From: Pedosphaera sp.
GTDB lineage: Bacteria; Verrucomicrobiota; Verrucomicrobiia; Limisphaerales; UBA1100
Reading direction: 5' to 3'
Assembly (NCBI GenBank): GCA_009695465.1
Contig: SIAW01000019.1
Location: forward strand, 1-34,501
DNA length: 34,501 bases
Shown piece by piece: positions 14,895 through 23,277 of the stretch. Each line of letters starts with the position of its first letter. Positions within the stretch are counted from its first letter, which is position 1. A program made the position numbers and the translations under genes. The notes beneath the pieces were generated by a model, which searched no databases, had not been told where the DNA came from, and worked only from the letters and a program-made list of their open reading frames with translations.

Positions 14895-15881
14895 TCAATG
14901 GGGTTGGCCGTTGAGCGCGGCTTTGAGAGCGTGCAACACGCGGCGTTGCACGGCAAGTGCATTGCCGGTGATGCGCGCGCCGGCCGCTGCGCCGTGGCCG
15001 CCGCCGCCGAATTGCACGGCGACATCGCTGACATTGATGGCGGCGGTCTTGCTGCGCAGGCTGACGCGGGTAACGTCCGGCGCCAACTCCTCGAACAGGC
15101 AGGCGACCTTCACCGGTTCGATGTCGCGGATGTGCTCGATCAGCCCCTCCGAATCATCGGGGCGTGCGCCGGTGCGCGCGTAGTCGCGTTGGCGCAGCCA
15201 GAAATAGCCGATCTGGTTTTGGTTGCTCAACTGAAAGTGATTGTACATGTGCTGGAGCAGGCGCACGCGCGAGAGGGGGTAACTCTGGTACACCTCCTGG
15301 CAAATCTTGGCGACGTTGGCGCCGCGCGTGAGCAGTTGCGCCGCGGTGTGGTAAGTGGACGGTCGCGTGCTGGGATATTGAAATGAGCCGGTGTCGGTGC
15401 TGATGGCGGTGAACAGACAGTCGGCGATCAACGGTGTGACAGGCCACTGCGCCTGCAGCAACAGGCGATGGATCAGCTCACCGGTGGCGGGACTGCGCGG
15501 CACGATCCAGTTGAGATCACCGTAGCGCGTGTTGGAGGCGTGATGATCAATGTTGATGAGCAACCGGCGATTGGCCAAGTGCGGTTGCAGATCGCCCAGC
15601 CGTTCGTAGCTGGCGCAGTCCACGGCGATGACACAATCCAGCCGCGCCGCTTTGCGGGGCGTGGTGACGATGTGGTGCGGATCCAGAAACTTGAGCTTGT
15701 CCGGCACGGCGTCCTGATTCCAGCACAGCACTTTTTTGCGCTGCCCGCGCAGTGCCGTGGCCAACGCGACTTGTGAGCCGATGCAGTCGCCGTCCGGGCG
15801 CTGGTGTCCAACGACGCAGAGAGTGCGTGCGCCGGCGATGGCGTCGAGGATGCGCCCGACGATCTGGAGGCGCCGTTTCAT
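14895..15881 (-). CDS. nrnA: DHH/DHHA1 phosphoesterase, NrnA-like oligoribonuclease
   Basis: A 328-residue DHH-family phosphoesterase. Metal-binding motifs are GHQRPDGDCIGS (25-36, with H26, D30, D32), AVDCA (86-90) and the name-giving DHH at 112-114. The DHHA1 domain ends with QFGGGGHGAAAG. NrnA enzymes degrade short oligoribonucleotides and often dephosphorylate pAp; some relatives cleave cyclic dinucleotides, so the substrate range is inferred from the family. Placement between rbfA and truB is usual for this gene in many bacterial phyla. It overlaps the rbfA stop by ATGA. Confidence 0.88.
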   Translation of the reverse strand: MKRRLQIVGRILDAIAGARTLCVVGHQRPDGDCIGSQVALATALRGQRKKVLCWNQDAVPDKLKFLDPHHIVTTPRKAARLDCVIAVDCASYERLGDLQPHLANRRLLINIDHHASNTRYGDLNWIVPRSPATGELIHRLLLQAQWPVTPLIADCLFTAISTDTGSFQYPSTRPSTYHTAAQLLTRGANVAKICQEVYQSYPLSRVRLLQHMYNHFQLSNQNQIGYFWLRQRDYARTGARPDDSEGLIEHIRDIEPVKVACLFEELAPDVTRVSLRSKTAAINVSDVAVQFGGGGHGAAAGARITGNALAVQRRVLHALKAALNGQPH

Positions 15882-16228
15882 TTGCCCTCGTTGTCGAGGT
15901 TGTCGAGGATGTCCAACACGCGATTGCCGCGCTCGATGGAGTCATCCACCTTGAAAGTAATTTTTGGGGTGTACTTGAGTTTCACATCTTTGGCGCAGAG
16001 AAATTCCAGGCGCCCGCGCTGCTTGACGAGGAACTCTGCGCCGTGTTTGCGCTGGGTGTCGCTGCCGAGGATGCCCACGTACACTATCGCCGAGTGCAGA
16101 TCCTTGGCGATGCCCACATCGTTGATGGTCACGAGGCCGCATTCCTCGGTGCTGACCTCGCGGCGGAGAATCTCGCTCAAGGCGCGCTTGAGCAACTCGC
16201 GGATGCGTTCGTGACGAAGCGAAGCCAT
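15878..16228 (-). CDS. rbfA: ribosome-binding factor A
   Basis: A 116-residue protein of the RbfA family, a single KH-like domain that helps mature the 30S subunit by acting on the 5' end of 16S rRNA. Diagnostic stretches are RHERIRELLKRALSEILRREV near the N-terminus (5-25), then LVTINDVGIAKDLHSAIVYV and LKYTPKITFKVDDSIERG near the end. Length is normal. It begins 12 bases after the infB stop and overlaps nrnA at its end, in the usual nusA-infB-rbfA order. Confidence 0.94.
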   Translation of the reverse strand: MASLRHERIRELLKRALSEILRREVSTEECGLVTINDVGIAKDLHSAIVYVGILGSDTQRKHGAEFLVKQRGRLEFLCAKDVKLKYTPKITFKVDDSIERGNRVLDILDNLDNEGK

Positions 16229-16240
16229 AGTGAGCCGCGG

Positions 16241-18670
16241 TTAAAGTTCCTGTGCGACCTTCTCGGTCTGGCAACTTTCGATGACATCGCCCGTTTCAAA
16301 GGCGTTGAATCCGGAGAGCTGGATGCCGCACTCCATGCCCGCGCGCACCACGTCCACCGCGTCTTTGAAACGCCGGATGGTTAGCGTGGGACCCGCGAAA
16401 ACTTCCTTGCCGCGCCGCATCACGCGCACTTTGCCGCGGGCGATGCGTCCGGACTGCACCAAGCAACCGGCCACCACAGTGCCTTGGGAGAGGGTGAAGA
16501 GCGTGCGCACATCGGCGCTGCCGATGACGACCTCTTTGAGGATGGGATCGAGCAAGCCCGCCATGGAGGCCTTCACCTCGTCCACCAGTTCGTAGATGAT
16601 CTTGTACAGCTTGATCTGCACGCTGTGATGCTTGGCCGAATCCTGAACGCCTTTGTCGGTCTTGGTGTGGAATCCCAAAATCACGGCCTTGGAACTGGAG
16701 GCCAGATTGATGTCCGATTCGTTGACGGCACCGACAGCGGCATGGATGACTTCCATGCTGACCTTCTCGGACTTGATGTCGCGCAGTGAACTGACGATGG
16801 CCTCGGCCGAACCTTGCGTGTCAGCCTTGACGATGACCTTGAGCACCTTGGCCTTCTCGGCGGCAATGGTGGCAAAAAGATTCTCCAACGTCACCCCCAC
16901 GCCGCGACCCGCCAGCGATTCCATGCGCGCCTGATCGCTGCGCTCATCGGCCAACTCGCGCGCCGCCTTTTCGTTTTCGACCGCGTGAAATTCATCGCCC
17001 GCATCGGGCACACCGCTCAAACCCAGCACCTTCGTGGCGATGGAAGGACCGGCTTCCTTGAGCCGTTCGCCCTCGGCATCAATCATGGCGCGCACCTTGC
17101 CCGTGTGCTTGCCGCAGATGATGATATCGCCCACGCGCAGCGTGCCTTTGCGGACCAGCACCGTGGCCATCGGGCCGCCCGGATCCATGCCCGACTCGAT
17201 GACGTTGCCCGCAGCGCGGCGATTGGGGTTGGCCTTCAACTCCATCACCTCTGCCTGCACGAGGATGGAATCCATGAGCTTGTCCAAGCCCTGTTTTTTC
17301 AGCGCGGAAACATCCACGAATTGCGTGTCGCCGCCCCATTCCTCACATTGCAGGCCGTGCTCTTGAAGCTGCTTGCGCGCCATCTGCGGATTGGCGTTGG
17401 GATGGTCGCACTTGTTGACGGCCACGATAATCTGCGCGCCCGATTCCTTGGCGTGATTGAGCGCCTCGATGGTCTGCGGCATCGCGCCGTCGTTGGCGGC
17501 GACCACAAGAATGACAATGTCAGTGACGTTGGCACCGCGCGCGCGCATGGCGCTGAACGCCGCGTGGCCGGGCGTGTCCAAGAACGTGATCTGCAGCATC
17601 TCTTTCTTGCGCGTGTGATGCGGGATCGTGACGGTGTACGCGCCGATGTGCTGGGTGATGCCGCCGGCTTCGCTGTCCACGACTTTGGTCTTGCGGATGG
17701 CATCGAGCAACGTCGTCTTGCCGTGGTCCACGTGGCCCATGATGGTGACCACCGGCGGGCGCAGCTTGAGCAGTTTGGGTTCGTCCTCGCTGTCCAGTTG
17801 GACCAGCTTTTTCTCGATCACCGGCTTGGGGCTGGTGGCGCGGTCGCGTTTGCGCGACTCAAACCTGAACCCGTACTTGGCGCAAAGTCGCGCGGTGACG
17901 TCCTCGTCAATCGCCTGGTTTACGTTGGCGAAGACGCCCAGCACCATGAGATCGGCGATGAGTTGAAAAGGCTTGCGGCCGATGTGCTCGGCCAATTCGC
18001 GCACGACGATCGGGGGCTTGAGCGTGATGACCTTCGCGTCGGCGGGCAGATAAATGGGCCGCTTGACCGGTTCGGCCGGACGCACTGCGGGTCGGGCAGG
18101 TGCAACCCCGGCAGAACCCTGCCGCTGATCGGGGCGCTGTGCAGCGCGGGGATCCGGCGGAGCATCGGTGCGACGCGGTGGCACAGGACGTTCATCGCGA
18201 CGCGGTGGGCGTTTGCCAAAGGCACCCAAATCAACGAAGCCCACCTTTTCGCCAACGCGCGGCGCAGCGGGCGTCACAACGGCTGGGGCGGGGGAGACAC
18301 TCTTCGTTTCGGCTTCTGTCGCGGCAGCGGGAGATTCGGTGGCTGCAATTTGCGGCTCGTCTGAAACTGTCGGCGGTTCCAGTTCCACCAATTCCGGCTC
18401 GGGGACGATGACGACCGGTTCAGGCTCCGGCGGTGCAATAATGATCACCGGCCGCTGTTCGACGGGCTTGGGGATTTCCACGACCGGCACGGCGTCCGTG
18501 ACGGGCTTGAGTTCCTTGACGATCTCCTGCTCGAGAAACTCGGCAGTGATCTTATCGAGTGAGCTGGAAGCAACCTTGGCGTTGTGGATGCCCAAGGCTT
18601 TGGCCTTGGCCAACACCTGCTTGTTGTCGAGGTTCAGCCGTTTGGCAATGTCGTAGATTCGTACGGGCAT
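16241..18670 (-). CDS. infB: translation initiation factor IF-2
   Basis: An 809-residue GTPase that places initiator tRNA on the ribosome. An N-terminal IF2_N helical module (1-50) is followed by a long linker rich in proline, valine and glutamate (about 55-215). A second IF2_N module (222-270) precedes the G domain. The GTPase motifs are all present: G1 GHVDHGKT (312-319), G2 GGITQHIG (336-343), G3 DTPGH (365-369), G4 NKCD (419-422) and G5 SALK (455-458). The C-terminal beta-barrel domains end normally. The low-complexity linker is unusually long, which is common in GC-rich bacteria. No Shine-Dalgarno site is evident before the ATG. Confidence 0.97.
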   Translation of the reverse strand: MPVRIYDIAKRLNLDNKQVLAKAKALGIHNAKVASSSLDKITAEFLEQEIVKELKPVTDAVPVVEIPKPVEQRPVIIIAPPEPEPVVIVPEPELVELEPPTVSDEPQIAATESPAAATEAETKSVSPAPAVVTPAAPRVGEKVGFVDLGAFGKRPPRRDERPVPPRRTDAPPDPRAAQRPDQRQGSAGVAPARPAVRPAEPVKRPIYLPADAKVITLKPPIVVRELAEHIGRKPFQLIADLMVLGVFANVNQAIDEDVTARLCAKYGFRFESRKRDRATSPKPVIEKKLVQLDSEDEPKLLKLRPPVVTIMGHVDHGKTTLLDAIRKTKVVDSEAGGITQHIGAYTVTIPHHTRKKEMLQITFLDTPGHAAFSAMRARGANVTDIVILVVAANDGAMPQTIEALNHAKESGAQIIVAVNKCDHPNANPQMARKQLQEHGLQCEEWGGDTQFVDVSALKKQGLDKLMDSILVQAEVMELKANPNRRAAGNVIESGMDPGGPMATVLVRKGTLRVGDIIICGKHTGKVRAMIDAEGERLKEAGPSIATKVLGLSGVPDAGDEFHAVENEKAARELADERSDQARMESLAGRGVGVTLENLFATIAAEKAKVLKVIVKADTQGSAEAIVSSLRDIKSEKVSMEVIHAAVGAVNESDINLASSSKAVILGFHTKTDKGVQDSAKHHSVQIKLYKIIYELVDEVKASMAGLLDPILKEVVIGSADVRTLFTLSQGTVVAGCLVQSGRIARGKVRVMRRGKEVFAGPTLTIRRFKDAVDVVRAGMECGIQLSGFNAFETGDVIESCQTEKVAQEL

Positions 18671-18742
18671 GTTGTCGGGCCACCGTGTTTTCAGCCAGCG
18701 CGCTCATGGCGCGGGCGTGGGGCGGCAAGGTATATTCATGGA

Positions 18743-20035
18743 TCAGCCAACGGTTGCGGGTTCGCTCGCGGTCGGGGCGCTGCTGGATTCACGGCGTTCG
18801 ACCTCTGCCTTGACGGCAGCAATGATGGTTTGGGCGTGCGCTGCCAATTCGGGGATGCCCGCCAAATCATCCACCTCGGCCTGACTCAGATCTGCAAAGG
18901 AATGAAAGCCGCTGCTGACCAGTGCGTGCGCCATCTCGGCATCCAAGCCGGGTATCGCCGCTAACGAGGTCACGGCGCGCGCGACTTGATCATCGAAAGT
19001 GACGATCTTGATGACCTCCGCATCAATATCAATCTGCCAGCCGGTGAGCTTGGCCGTCAGCCGCGCGTTCTGGCCGCGCTTGCCGATGGCCAGCGAAAGC
19101 TGATCTTCGCCGACGAGGATGCGCGCGCGTTTGTTGCGTTCATCAATCTGAAAAGACCTGAGCTTGGCCGGAGCCAGCGCGTTGGTGATGTAGGTGATGA
19201 TGTTCGGATCCCAGCGGATGATGTCCACCTTCTCGTTGTTGAGTTCGCGCACGATGTTCTTCACGCGCTGTCCGCGCAGTCCCACGCAGGCGCCCACTGG
19301 ATCCACTCGGTTGTCGCGCGAATGCACCGCCAGCTTGGTGCGGAAGCCCGGCTCGCGGGCCACGCCTTTGACTTCCACGGTGCCATCGGCGATCTCAGAA
19401 ACTTCCAGCGCAAACAGGCGGATGACAAACTCCGGCGCGGCGCGAGAGAGGATGATCTCCGGGCCATGCGGCGTTTCTTCCACGGCCTTGACGTAGCAGC
19501 GCAGCCGTTCGCCAATCTGATATTCCTCGATAGGCACACGCTCGCGATTGGGCAGCAGCGCCTCGTACCGGCCCAGATCCACCTTCACATCGGAACGTTC
19601 AAACCGGCGGACGATACCGCTGACGATGTCGCCCGTGCGATCTTTGAACTCCTCCCAGATCAGACTTTTCTCCGCCTTGCGCACATGCTGCATCAACGCT
19701 TGCTTGGCAAACTGCGCGGCGATGCGCCCGAAGTTGGACGGGGTGACTTCGATCTCGATTTCGTCGCCCACCTTGGCGTCGTCCTTTTTGCGCAACGCAT
19801 CAAAAAGGGACATCTCGTCGTGCTTGGATTGCACGCGCTCCACCACCAGCAACTTGGCAAACGCGCGGATAGCGCCAGACTTGGCGTCAATCTCGCAGCG
19901 CAATTCGCGGGCCGGGCCGACCGCCTTTTTGGCCGCCATCACCAAGGCTTCATTGACAGCCGCGATCATGACATCGCGCTTGATGCCCTTCTCTTTTTCC
20001 CAATGATCCAAGACCGCCAAAAACTCGACATTCAT
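18743..20035 (-). CDS. nusA: transcription termination/antitermination factor NusA
   Basis: A 430-residue RNA-polymerase-binding factor. It has the N-terminal polymerase-binding domain (MNVEFLAVLDHWEKEKGIKR), an S1 domain (TGDIVSGIVRRFERSDVKV), the two KH domains (VGACVGLRGQRVKNIVREL, then LVGEDQLSLAIGKRGQNARL) and a single C-terminal helix-hairpin-helix segment (LAAIPGLDAEMAHALVSSGF). The ATG at 20035 is favoured because GAGG lies six bases upstream, one of the few good ribosome-binding sites in this window; the open frame continues upstream to 20068. It is the first gene of the operon, and no rimP precedes it. It has its own promoter and a leader that contains an intrinsic terminator. Confidence 0.96.
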   Translation of the reverse strand: MNVEFLAVLDHWEKEKGIKRDVMIAAVNEALVMAAKKAVGPARELRCEIDAKSGAIRAFAKLLVVERVQSKHDEMSLFDALRKKDDAKVGDEIEIEVTPSNFGRIAAQFAKQALMQHVRKAEKSLIWEEFKDRTGDIVSGIVRRFERSDVKVDLGRYEALLPNRERVPIEEYQIGERLRCYVKAVEETPHGPEIILSRAAPEFVIRLFALEVSEIADGTVEVKGVAREPGFRTKLAVHSRDNRVDPVGACVGLRGQRVKNIVRELNNEKVDIIRWDPNIITYITNALAPAKLRSFQIDERNKRARILVGEDQLSLAIGKRGQNARLTAKLTGWQIDIDAEVIKIVTFDDQVARAVTSLAAIPGLDAEMAHALVSSGFHSFADLSQAEVDDLAGIPELAAHAQTIIAAVKAEVERRESSSAPTASEPATVG

Positions 20036-20053
20036 AGCATGCCTCGCGTTTCG

Positions 20054-20125
20054 GGCTCGCCGTTCCACTCATTTGGGGAACAAAAAAGCCGGATATTCTC
20101 CGACTTTCCACGCTGGCGAACCAGC
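20054..20125 (-). promoter_or_regulatory. structured nusA leader with possible competing hairpins
   Basis: In the predicted leader RNA a first hairpin, GCUGG-UUCG-CCAGC (20125-20112), stands just before the terminator hairpin. Its GGUUCGCC segment (20122-20115) can instead pair with GGCGAGCC (20061-20054) beyond the terminator, over eight base pairs including one G-U. Such a long-range helix could switch the leader between two folds. This is a hand-made fold and not an energy calculation. Confidence 0.35.
20082..20104 (-). terminator. intrinsic terminator in the nusA leader (putative attenuator)
   Basis: On the minus strand GTCGGA (20104-20099) pairs with TCCGGC (20093-20088), with one G-U pair and a five-base loop, and is followed at once by six T (20087-20082). 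It lies between the nusA promoter and the nusA start codon, 46 bases before the ATG. No minus-strand gene lies upstream, so it can only act on the nusA transcript itself. Confidence 0.65.
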
Positions 20126-20145
20126 CACCACCTAACTCGCCGCGC

Positions 20146-20174
20146 ATCGTAGGTTTGGTGACAAGGAGCGTCAA
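20146..20174 (-). promoter_or_regulatory. nusA operon promoter
   Basis: On the minus strand TTGACG (20174-20169), a 17-base spacer and TACGAT (20151-20146) match the sigma-70 -35 and -10 consensus at five and four positions of six. The expected start site is near 20139, giving a leader of roughly 104 bases before the nusA ATG. It is the best promoter match found in the window. Confidence 0.72.
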
Positions 20175-20245
20175 GGTGCAAATCTGGCACTGGCCCGGCA
20201 CTGGGTTGTCGCTGTCCCATCGCGCCCAATCCAGTGCCCGCAGGC

Positions 20246-20273
20246 TTGCGCCAGGATGTCCTGCGTGTTAACC
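20246..20273 (+). promoter_or_regulatory. weak promoter candidate before sppA with palindromic spacer
   Basis: TTGCGC (20246-20251), a 16-base spacer and TTAACC (20268-20273) lie just before sppA, with the -10 ending seven bases before the ATG. The spacer begins with CAGGATGTCCTG (20252-20263), an inverted repeat with five-base arms that could be an operator. The -10 match is poor. Confidence 0.22.
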
Positions 20274-20280
20274 CCATCCC

Positions 20281-21384
20281 ATGGACCACACTCAACCGCC
20301 GCCCGTCCCGTCGCACCCGACCGGTGCCCCCGCACAGCCCGCACCGCGCCGTTGGTGGCCGTGGGCGTTGTTGGCGTGCGCCTTGTTTGTGGGATTGATT
20401 TTCATGGGGCTGGTCGGGCTGGGGGGCATGGCCTCAGCCTTTGTGCCGCTGGAAGGATTGGAGCAGTACCAAGAAGTCACTCAACGCCGTGGCGACGGCG
20501 CGGCCAAGATTGCACTCATCAAAATCCAAGGGGTGATCACCAGCGACAGCCTCGATGGCTCCAGCCGCGGCATGGTGGAACGGGTGCGCGACCAGTTTGC
20601 GCTGGCCGCACGCGATCCGAATGTCAAAGCCGTGTTGCTGCACGTGGATTCTCCGGGCGGCGAGGTGATGGCCTCCGACGAAATCCACCGCGCCGTGCAG
20701 GAGTACCGCACCAAGACCGGCCGCCCCGTGATCTGTTCGATGGCCGGCATGGCGGCCTCCGGCGGTTATTACGTCGCCGCACCCTGCCAATTCATCGTCG
20801 CCCACGAAATCTCCATCACCGGCAGCATCGGCGTCATCATGCAGACGGTGAACGTGCATGGTTTGATGGAACGCGTGGGCGTGCGCTCCTACACCATCAC
20901 CAGCGGCGAGCACAAGGACATGCTCAGCATGTTCAAGTCACCCGACAAGATTGCCGCCGACGGCGACGAGAAGTTGCTGCGCGAATTGGTGGACCAGTTT
21001 TACGCGCGGTTCAAGCGCCTCGTTGCCGAGGGCCGCAGCCAAGCCAAAGAGTTTAATCGCGGCCAGAAAGATCCGGGTCGGCCACTGGACGCAAAATGGA
21101 CTGAGCTGGCCGATGGCCGCATCCTCACCGGCCAACAGGCGTACGAACATGGATTCGTGGACAAGCTGGGTAATCTGGACGTGGCCATCAAGGAAGCCGA
21201 ACGGTTGGGCGGCATCACTAGCCGCGCCACGGTGGTGCGGTACAGCGCGCCCTTTGATCTCTCGTCTCTGTTTCGACTTTTCGTGAAGACGCCCGATCGC
21301 CGGCTGGCCGTGGACATCGGTCTGCAACTGCCGCGATTGGAACCGGGCCGCCCCTACTTTCTCTCGCCGCTCATCTACAAATAA
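20281..21384 (+). CDS. sppA: signal peptide peptidase SppA
   Basis: A 367-residue membrane-anchored serine protease of the short, single-domain SppA type, which degrades cleaved signal peptides. A proline-rich N-terminus (1-22) precedes one membrane segment (about 27-48). The catalytic serine is S160 in GMAASGGYY, and the general-base lysine is K212 in TSGEHKDML, matching the Ser-Lys dyad spacing of Bacillus-type SppA. VDSPGGEV (122-129) is also conserved. The catalytic part should face the periplasm. It is the first gene of a seven-gene plus-strand block and is divergent from nusA. No Shine-Dalgarno site precedes the ATG. Confidence 0.93.
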   Translation: MDHTQPPPVPSHPTGAPAQPAPRRWWPWALLACALFVGLIFMGLVGLGGMASAFVPLEGLEQYQEVTQRRGDGAAKIALIKIQGVITSDSLDGSSRGMVERVRDQFALAARDPNVKAVLLHVDSPGGEVMASDEIHRAVQEYRTKTGRPVICSMAGMAASGGYYVAAPCQFIVAHEISITGSIGVIMQTVNVHGLMERVGVRSYTITSGEHKDMLSMFKSPDKIAADGDEKLLRELVDQFYARFKRLVAEGRSQAKEFNRGQKDPGRPLDAKWTELADGRILTGQQAYEHGFVDKLGNLDVAIKEAERLGGITSRATVVRYSAPFDLSSLFRLFVKTPDRRLAVDIGLQLPRLEPGRPYFLSPLIYK

Positions 21385-22008
21385 TTGAAAGCCCTCACCA
21401 TCATCGGCCATCCGTTGGTGCAGGCCAAACTCACGCGCCTGCGCGATCGCCGCACGTCGCACGCGGAGTTCCGCCGTCTGCTGGGCGAACTGGCCGCGCC
21501 GTTGGTGTACGAGGCCACGCGCGATTTGCCCGTGCACCCCGTGCGCCTGCGCACGCCCGTGGCCGCGGCGACGGGTGTGGAGTTGCGGCGCGAAGTGTTG
21601 CTCACGCCCATCCTGCGCGCGGGACTGGGCATGCTCGACGCGCTGCGGCCGCTGTTGCCCGAGGCGCGCGTGGGATTCATCGGCTTGGCCCGCAACGAAT
21701 CCACGCTGCTGCCGGAGTGGTATCTGGACAAGGTGCCCGCGCGGCTGGATGAATTTGAGGTATTGGTGCTCGACCCCATGCTGGCCACCGGCGGCAGCGC
21801 CATTGCTGCGGGCGAACTGCTGCAAAGCCGCGGCGCGCGCAATCTTTGCTTCGTCCACATCATCGCCTCCGCAGCGGGTGCACGGGCGTTGGCGCGGCGT
21901 TTCCCCAAGGCGCGCATCGTGGTCGCCGCCGTGGACGCGCGTCTGGACAAACGCGGCTACATCGTGCCCGGTTTGGGCGATGCAGGCGACCGCGCTTGCG
22001 GCTGTTAA
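21385..22008 (+). CDS. upp: uracil phosphoribosyltransferase
   Basis: A 207-residue enzyme that makes UMP from uracil and PRPP in pyrimidine salvage. HPLVQAKLTRLRD near the N-terminus, the conserved TPILRAGLGMLDAL, the PRPP-binding loop VLVLDPMLATGGSA and the uracil-binding GYIVPGLGDAGDR are all present. Length and N-terminus match E. coli Upp closely. The start is the TTG directly after the sppA TAA, with no intervening base; translation gives KALTIIGHPLV, aligned with the family start. The arrangement implies that ribosomes finishing sppA reinitiate here. Confidence 0.95.
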   Translation: MKALTIIGHPLVQAKLTRLRDRRTSHAEFRRLLGELAAPLVYEATRDLPVHPVRLRTPVAAATGVELRREVLLTPILRAGLGMLDALRPLLPEARVGFIGLARNESTLLPEWYLDKVPARLDEFEVLVLDPMLATGGSAIAAGELLQSRGARNLCFVHIIASAAGARALARRFPKARIVVAAVDARLDKRGYIVPGLGDAGDRACGC

Positions 22009-22094
22009 ACCCCGCGAATCCTGTGTCAGCCACGGGGGATGACGCGGCCAAGATGCGGCTTGCCACTCGGCAGGTCGCTGCCTACTTTTCGCGC

Positions 22095-23237
22095 ATGGCG
22101 TCCCCCAACCTGCTGCTCGTCGCCGACAGCGAGAAGGATGCCGACATGCTCTACGCCGTCGGGATGTTCGTGCCCGACCCTTTCATCTACCTGCGTCTGC
22201 GCGGCCGTTCCATTGTGGTGATGAGCGATCTGGAGATTGACCGCGCCAAGAAAGCGGCGCCGCACTGCCGCGTGTTGGCCCTCTCCAAATACGCGCAGCA
22301 GATCCATGGCAAAGGCGCCCGACACGCGCCGCTGCACGAGGTGGTGCGGCTGGTGTTGCGCGAGCATCGCGTGAGCGCCGTCGCTGTGCCGCCGAATTTC
22401 CCGCACGGACTGGCGTGCAAGTTGATCGCCGCAGGCATCCGCATCAAACCCACCGAGGGCCCGTGCTTTCCTGATCGTGAATTCAAGACCGCCGATGAGA
22501 TCCGCAAAATCAAGGCGGCCGTCGCGATGGCCGAGGTGGGCATGGCCGAGGCCATCGAAGCCATCCGCCGCAGTCGCGTGGACAAAACGGGGCGGCTCAT
22601 CCACCACAACGAACGGCTCACCTCCGAGCGCGTGCAGGCCATCATCGGCAGCGCCATTTTTCAGGCTGGCGGCGTGGCCAACAATACCATCGTTGCCGGC
22701 GGCGAGCACGGATGCGATCCGCACGAGCGTGGGCACGGGCCGTTGAAAGCCAATCAGCCCATCATTCTGGACATCTTTCCACGCGCGGTGAAGACCGGGT
22801 ACTTTGGCGACATCACCCGCACCGTTGTGAAGGGCCGTGCCAGCGATGCGGTGCGCAAGATGTACGGTGCGGTGCAGCGCGCGCAGCAGGCGGCGATCGG
22901 CAAAATCCGCGTGGGCCAGCCGATGGCCGCAGCGCATCAAGCCGTGGTGGACACGTTCGCGGAGGCGGGGTTCAAGACCGGCCGGCGCAACGGTCACATG
23001 GAAGGTTTTTTCCACGGCACCGGCCACGGACTGGGCATGGAGATCCACGAGGCACCGCGTGTTTCGGCCGCTTCCAAGGATATTTTCAAGACGGGCCAGG
23101 TGGTCACGGTGGAGCCGGGGCTGTATTATCCGGGCATTGGCGGGGTGCGTTTGGAGGACGATTTGGTCGTTGCCAACGGCCACCCGCGCAATCTGACACG
23201 TTTTGAAAAGGTATTGGAGGTCTGGACCAGCGCTTGA
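22095..23237 (+). CDS. M24 family metallopeptidase (Xaa-Pro aminopeptidase-like)
   Basis: A 380-residue pita-bread metallopeptidase. A creatinase-type N-terminal domain (about 1-130, with SDLEIDRAKK) is followed by the M24 catalytic domain. All five metal ligands are visible: D226 (LDIFPR), D239 (GDITRT), H311 (GTGHGLGMEIHEAP), E340 (VEPGLYY) and E354 (RLEDDL). It is probably an Xaa-Pro dipeptidase or aminopeptidase acting in the cytoplasm; the exact peptide preference cannot be told. The start is uncertain: ATG 22095 suits the family's N-terminus, while ATG 22053 and GTG 22023 are in frame upstream, and none has a good ribosome-binding site. Confidence 0.88.
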   Translation: MASPNLLLVADSEKDADMLYAVGMFVPDPFIYLRLRGRSIVVMSDLEIDRAKKAAPHCRVLALSKYAQQIHGKGARHAPLHEVVRLVLREHRVSAVAVPPNFPHGLACKLIAAGIRIKPTEGPCFPDREFKTADEIRKIKAAVAMAEVGMAEAIEAIRRSRVDKTGRLIHHNERLTSERVQAIIGSAIFQAGGVANNTIVAGGEHGCDPHERGHGPLKANQPIILDIFPRAVKTGYFGDITRTVVKGRASDAVRKMYGAVQRAQQAAIGKIRVGQPMAAAHQAVVDTFAEAGFKTGRRNGHMEGFFHGTGHGLGMEIHEAPRVSAASKDIFKTGQVVTVEPGLYYPGIGGVRLEDDLVVANGHPRNLTRFEKVLEVWTSA

Positions 23238-23277
23238 CGTCCAACCCCCAAGAGGGACACCATCTATTTAACACACC

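Noticed and set aside
16814-18364. A 516-codon open frame on the plus strand opposite infB
   Set aside because: It mirrors the infB reading frame in GC-rich DNA, and its translation is rich in His, Arg and Gly with no domain pattern, whereas infB has every GTPase motif.
18986-20152. A 388-codon plus-strand frame opposite nusA and across its leader
   Set aside because: Would cover the nusA promoter and leader, and has no domain pattern.
22026-23183. A 385-codon minus-strand frame opposite the M24 peptidase
   Set aside because: The plus-strand gene has all five metal ligands; the minus frame has no pattern.
23234-23270. TTGACG followed by TATTTA before the sigma factor gene, considered as a promoter
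   Set aside because: The spacing is 25 bases, too long for a sigma-70 promoter.
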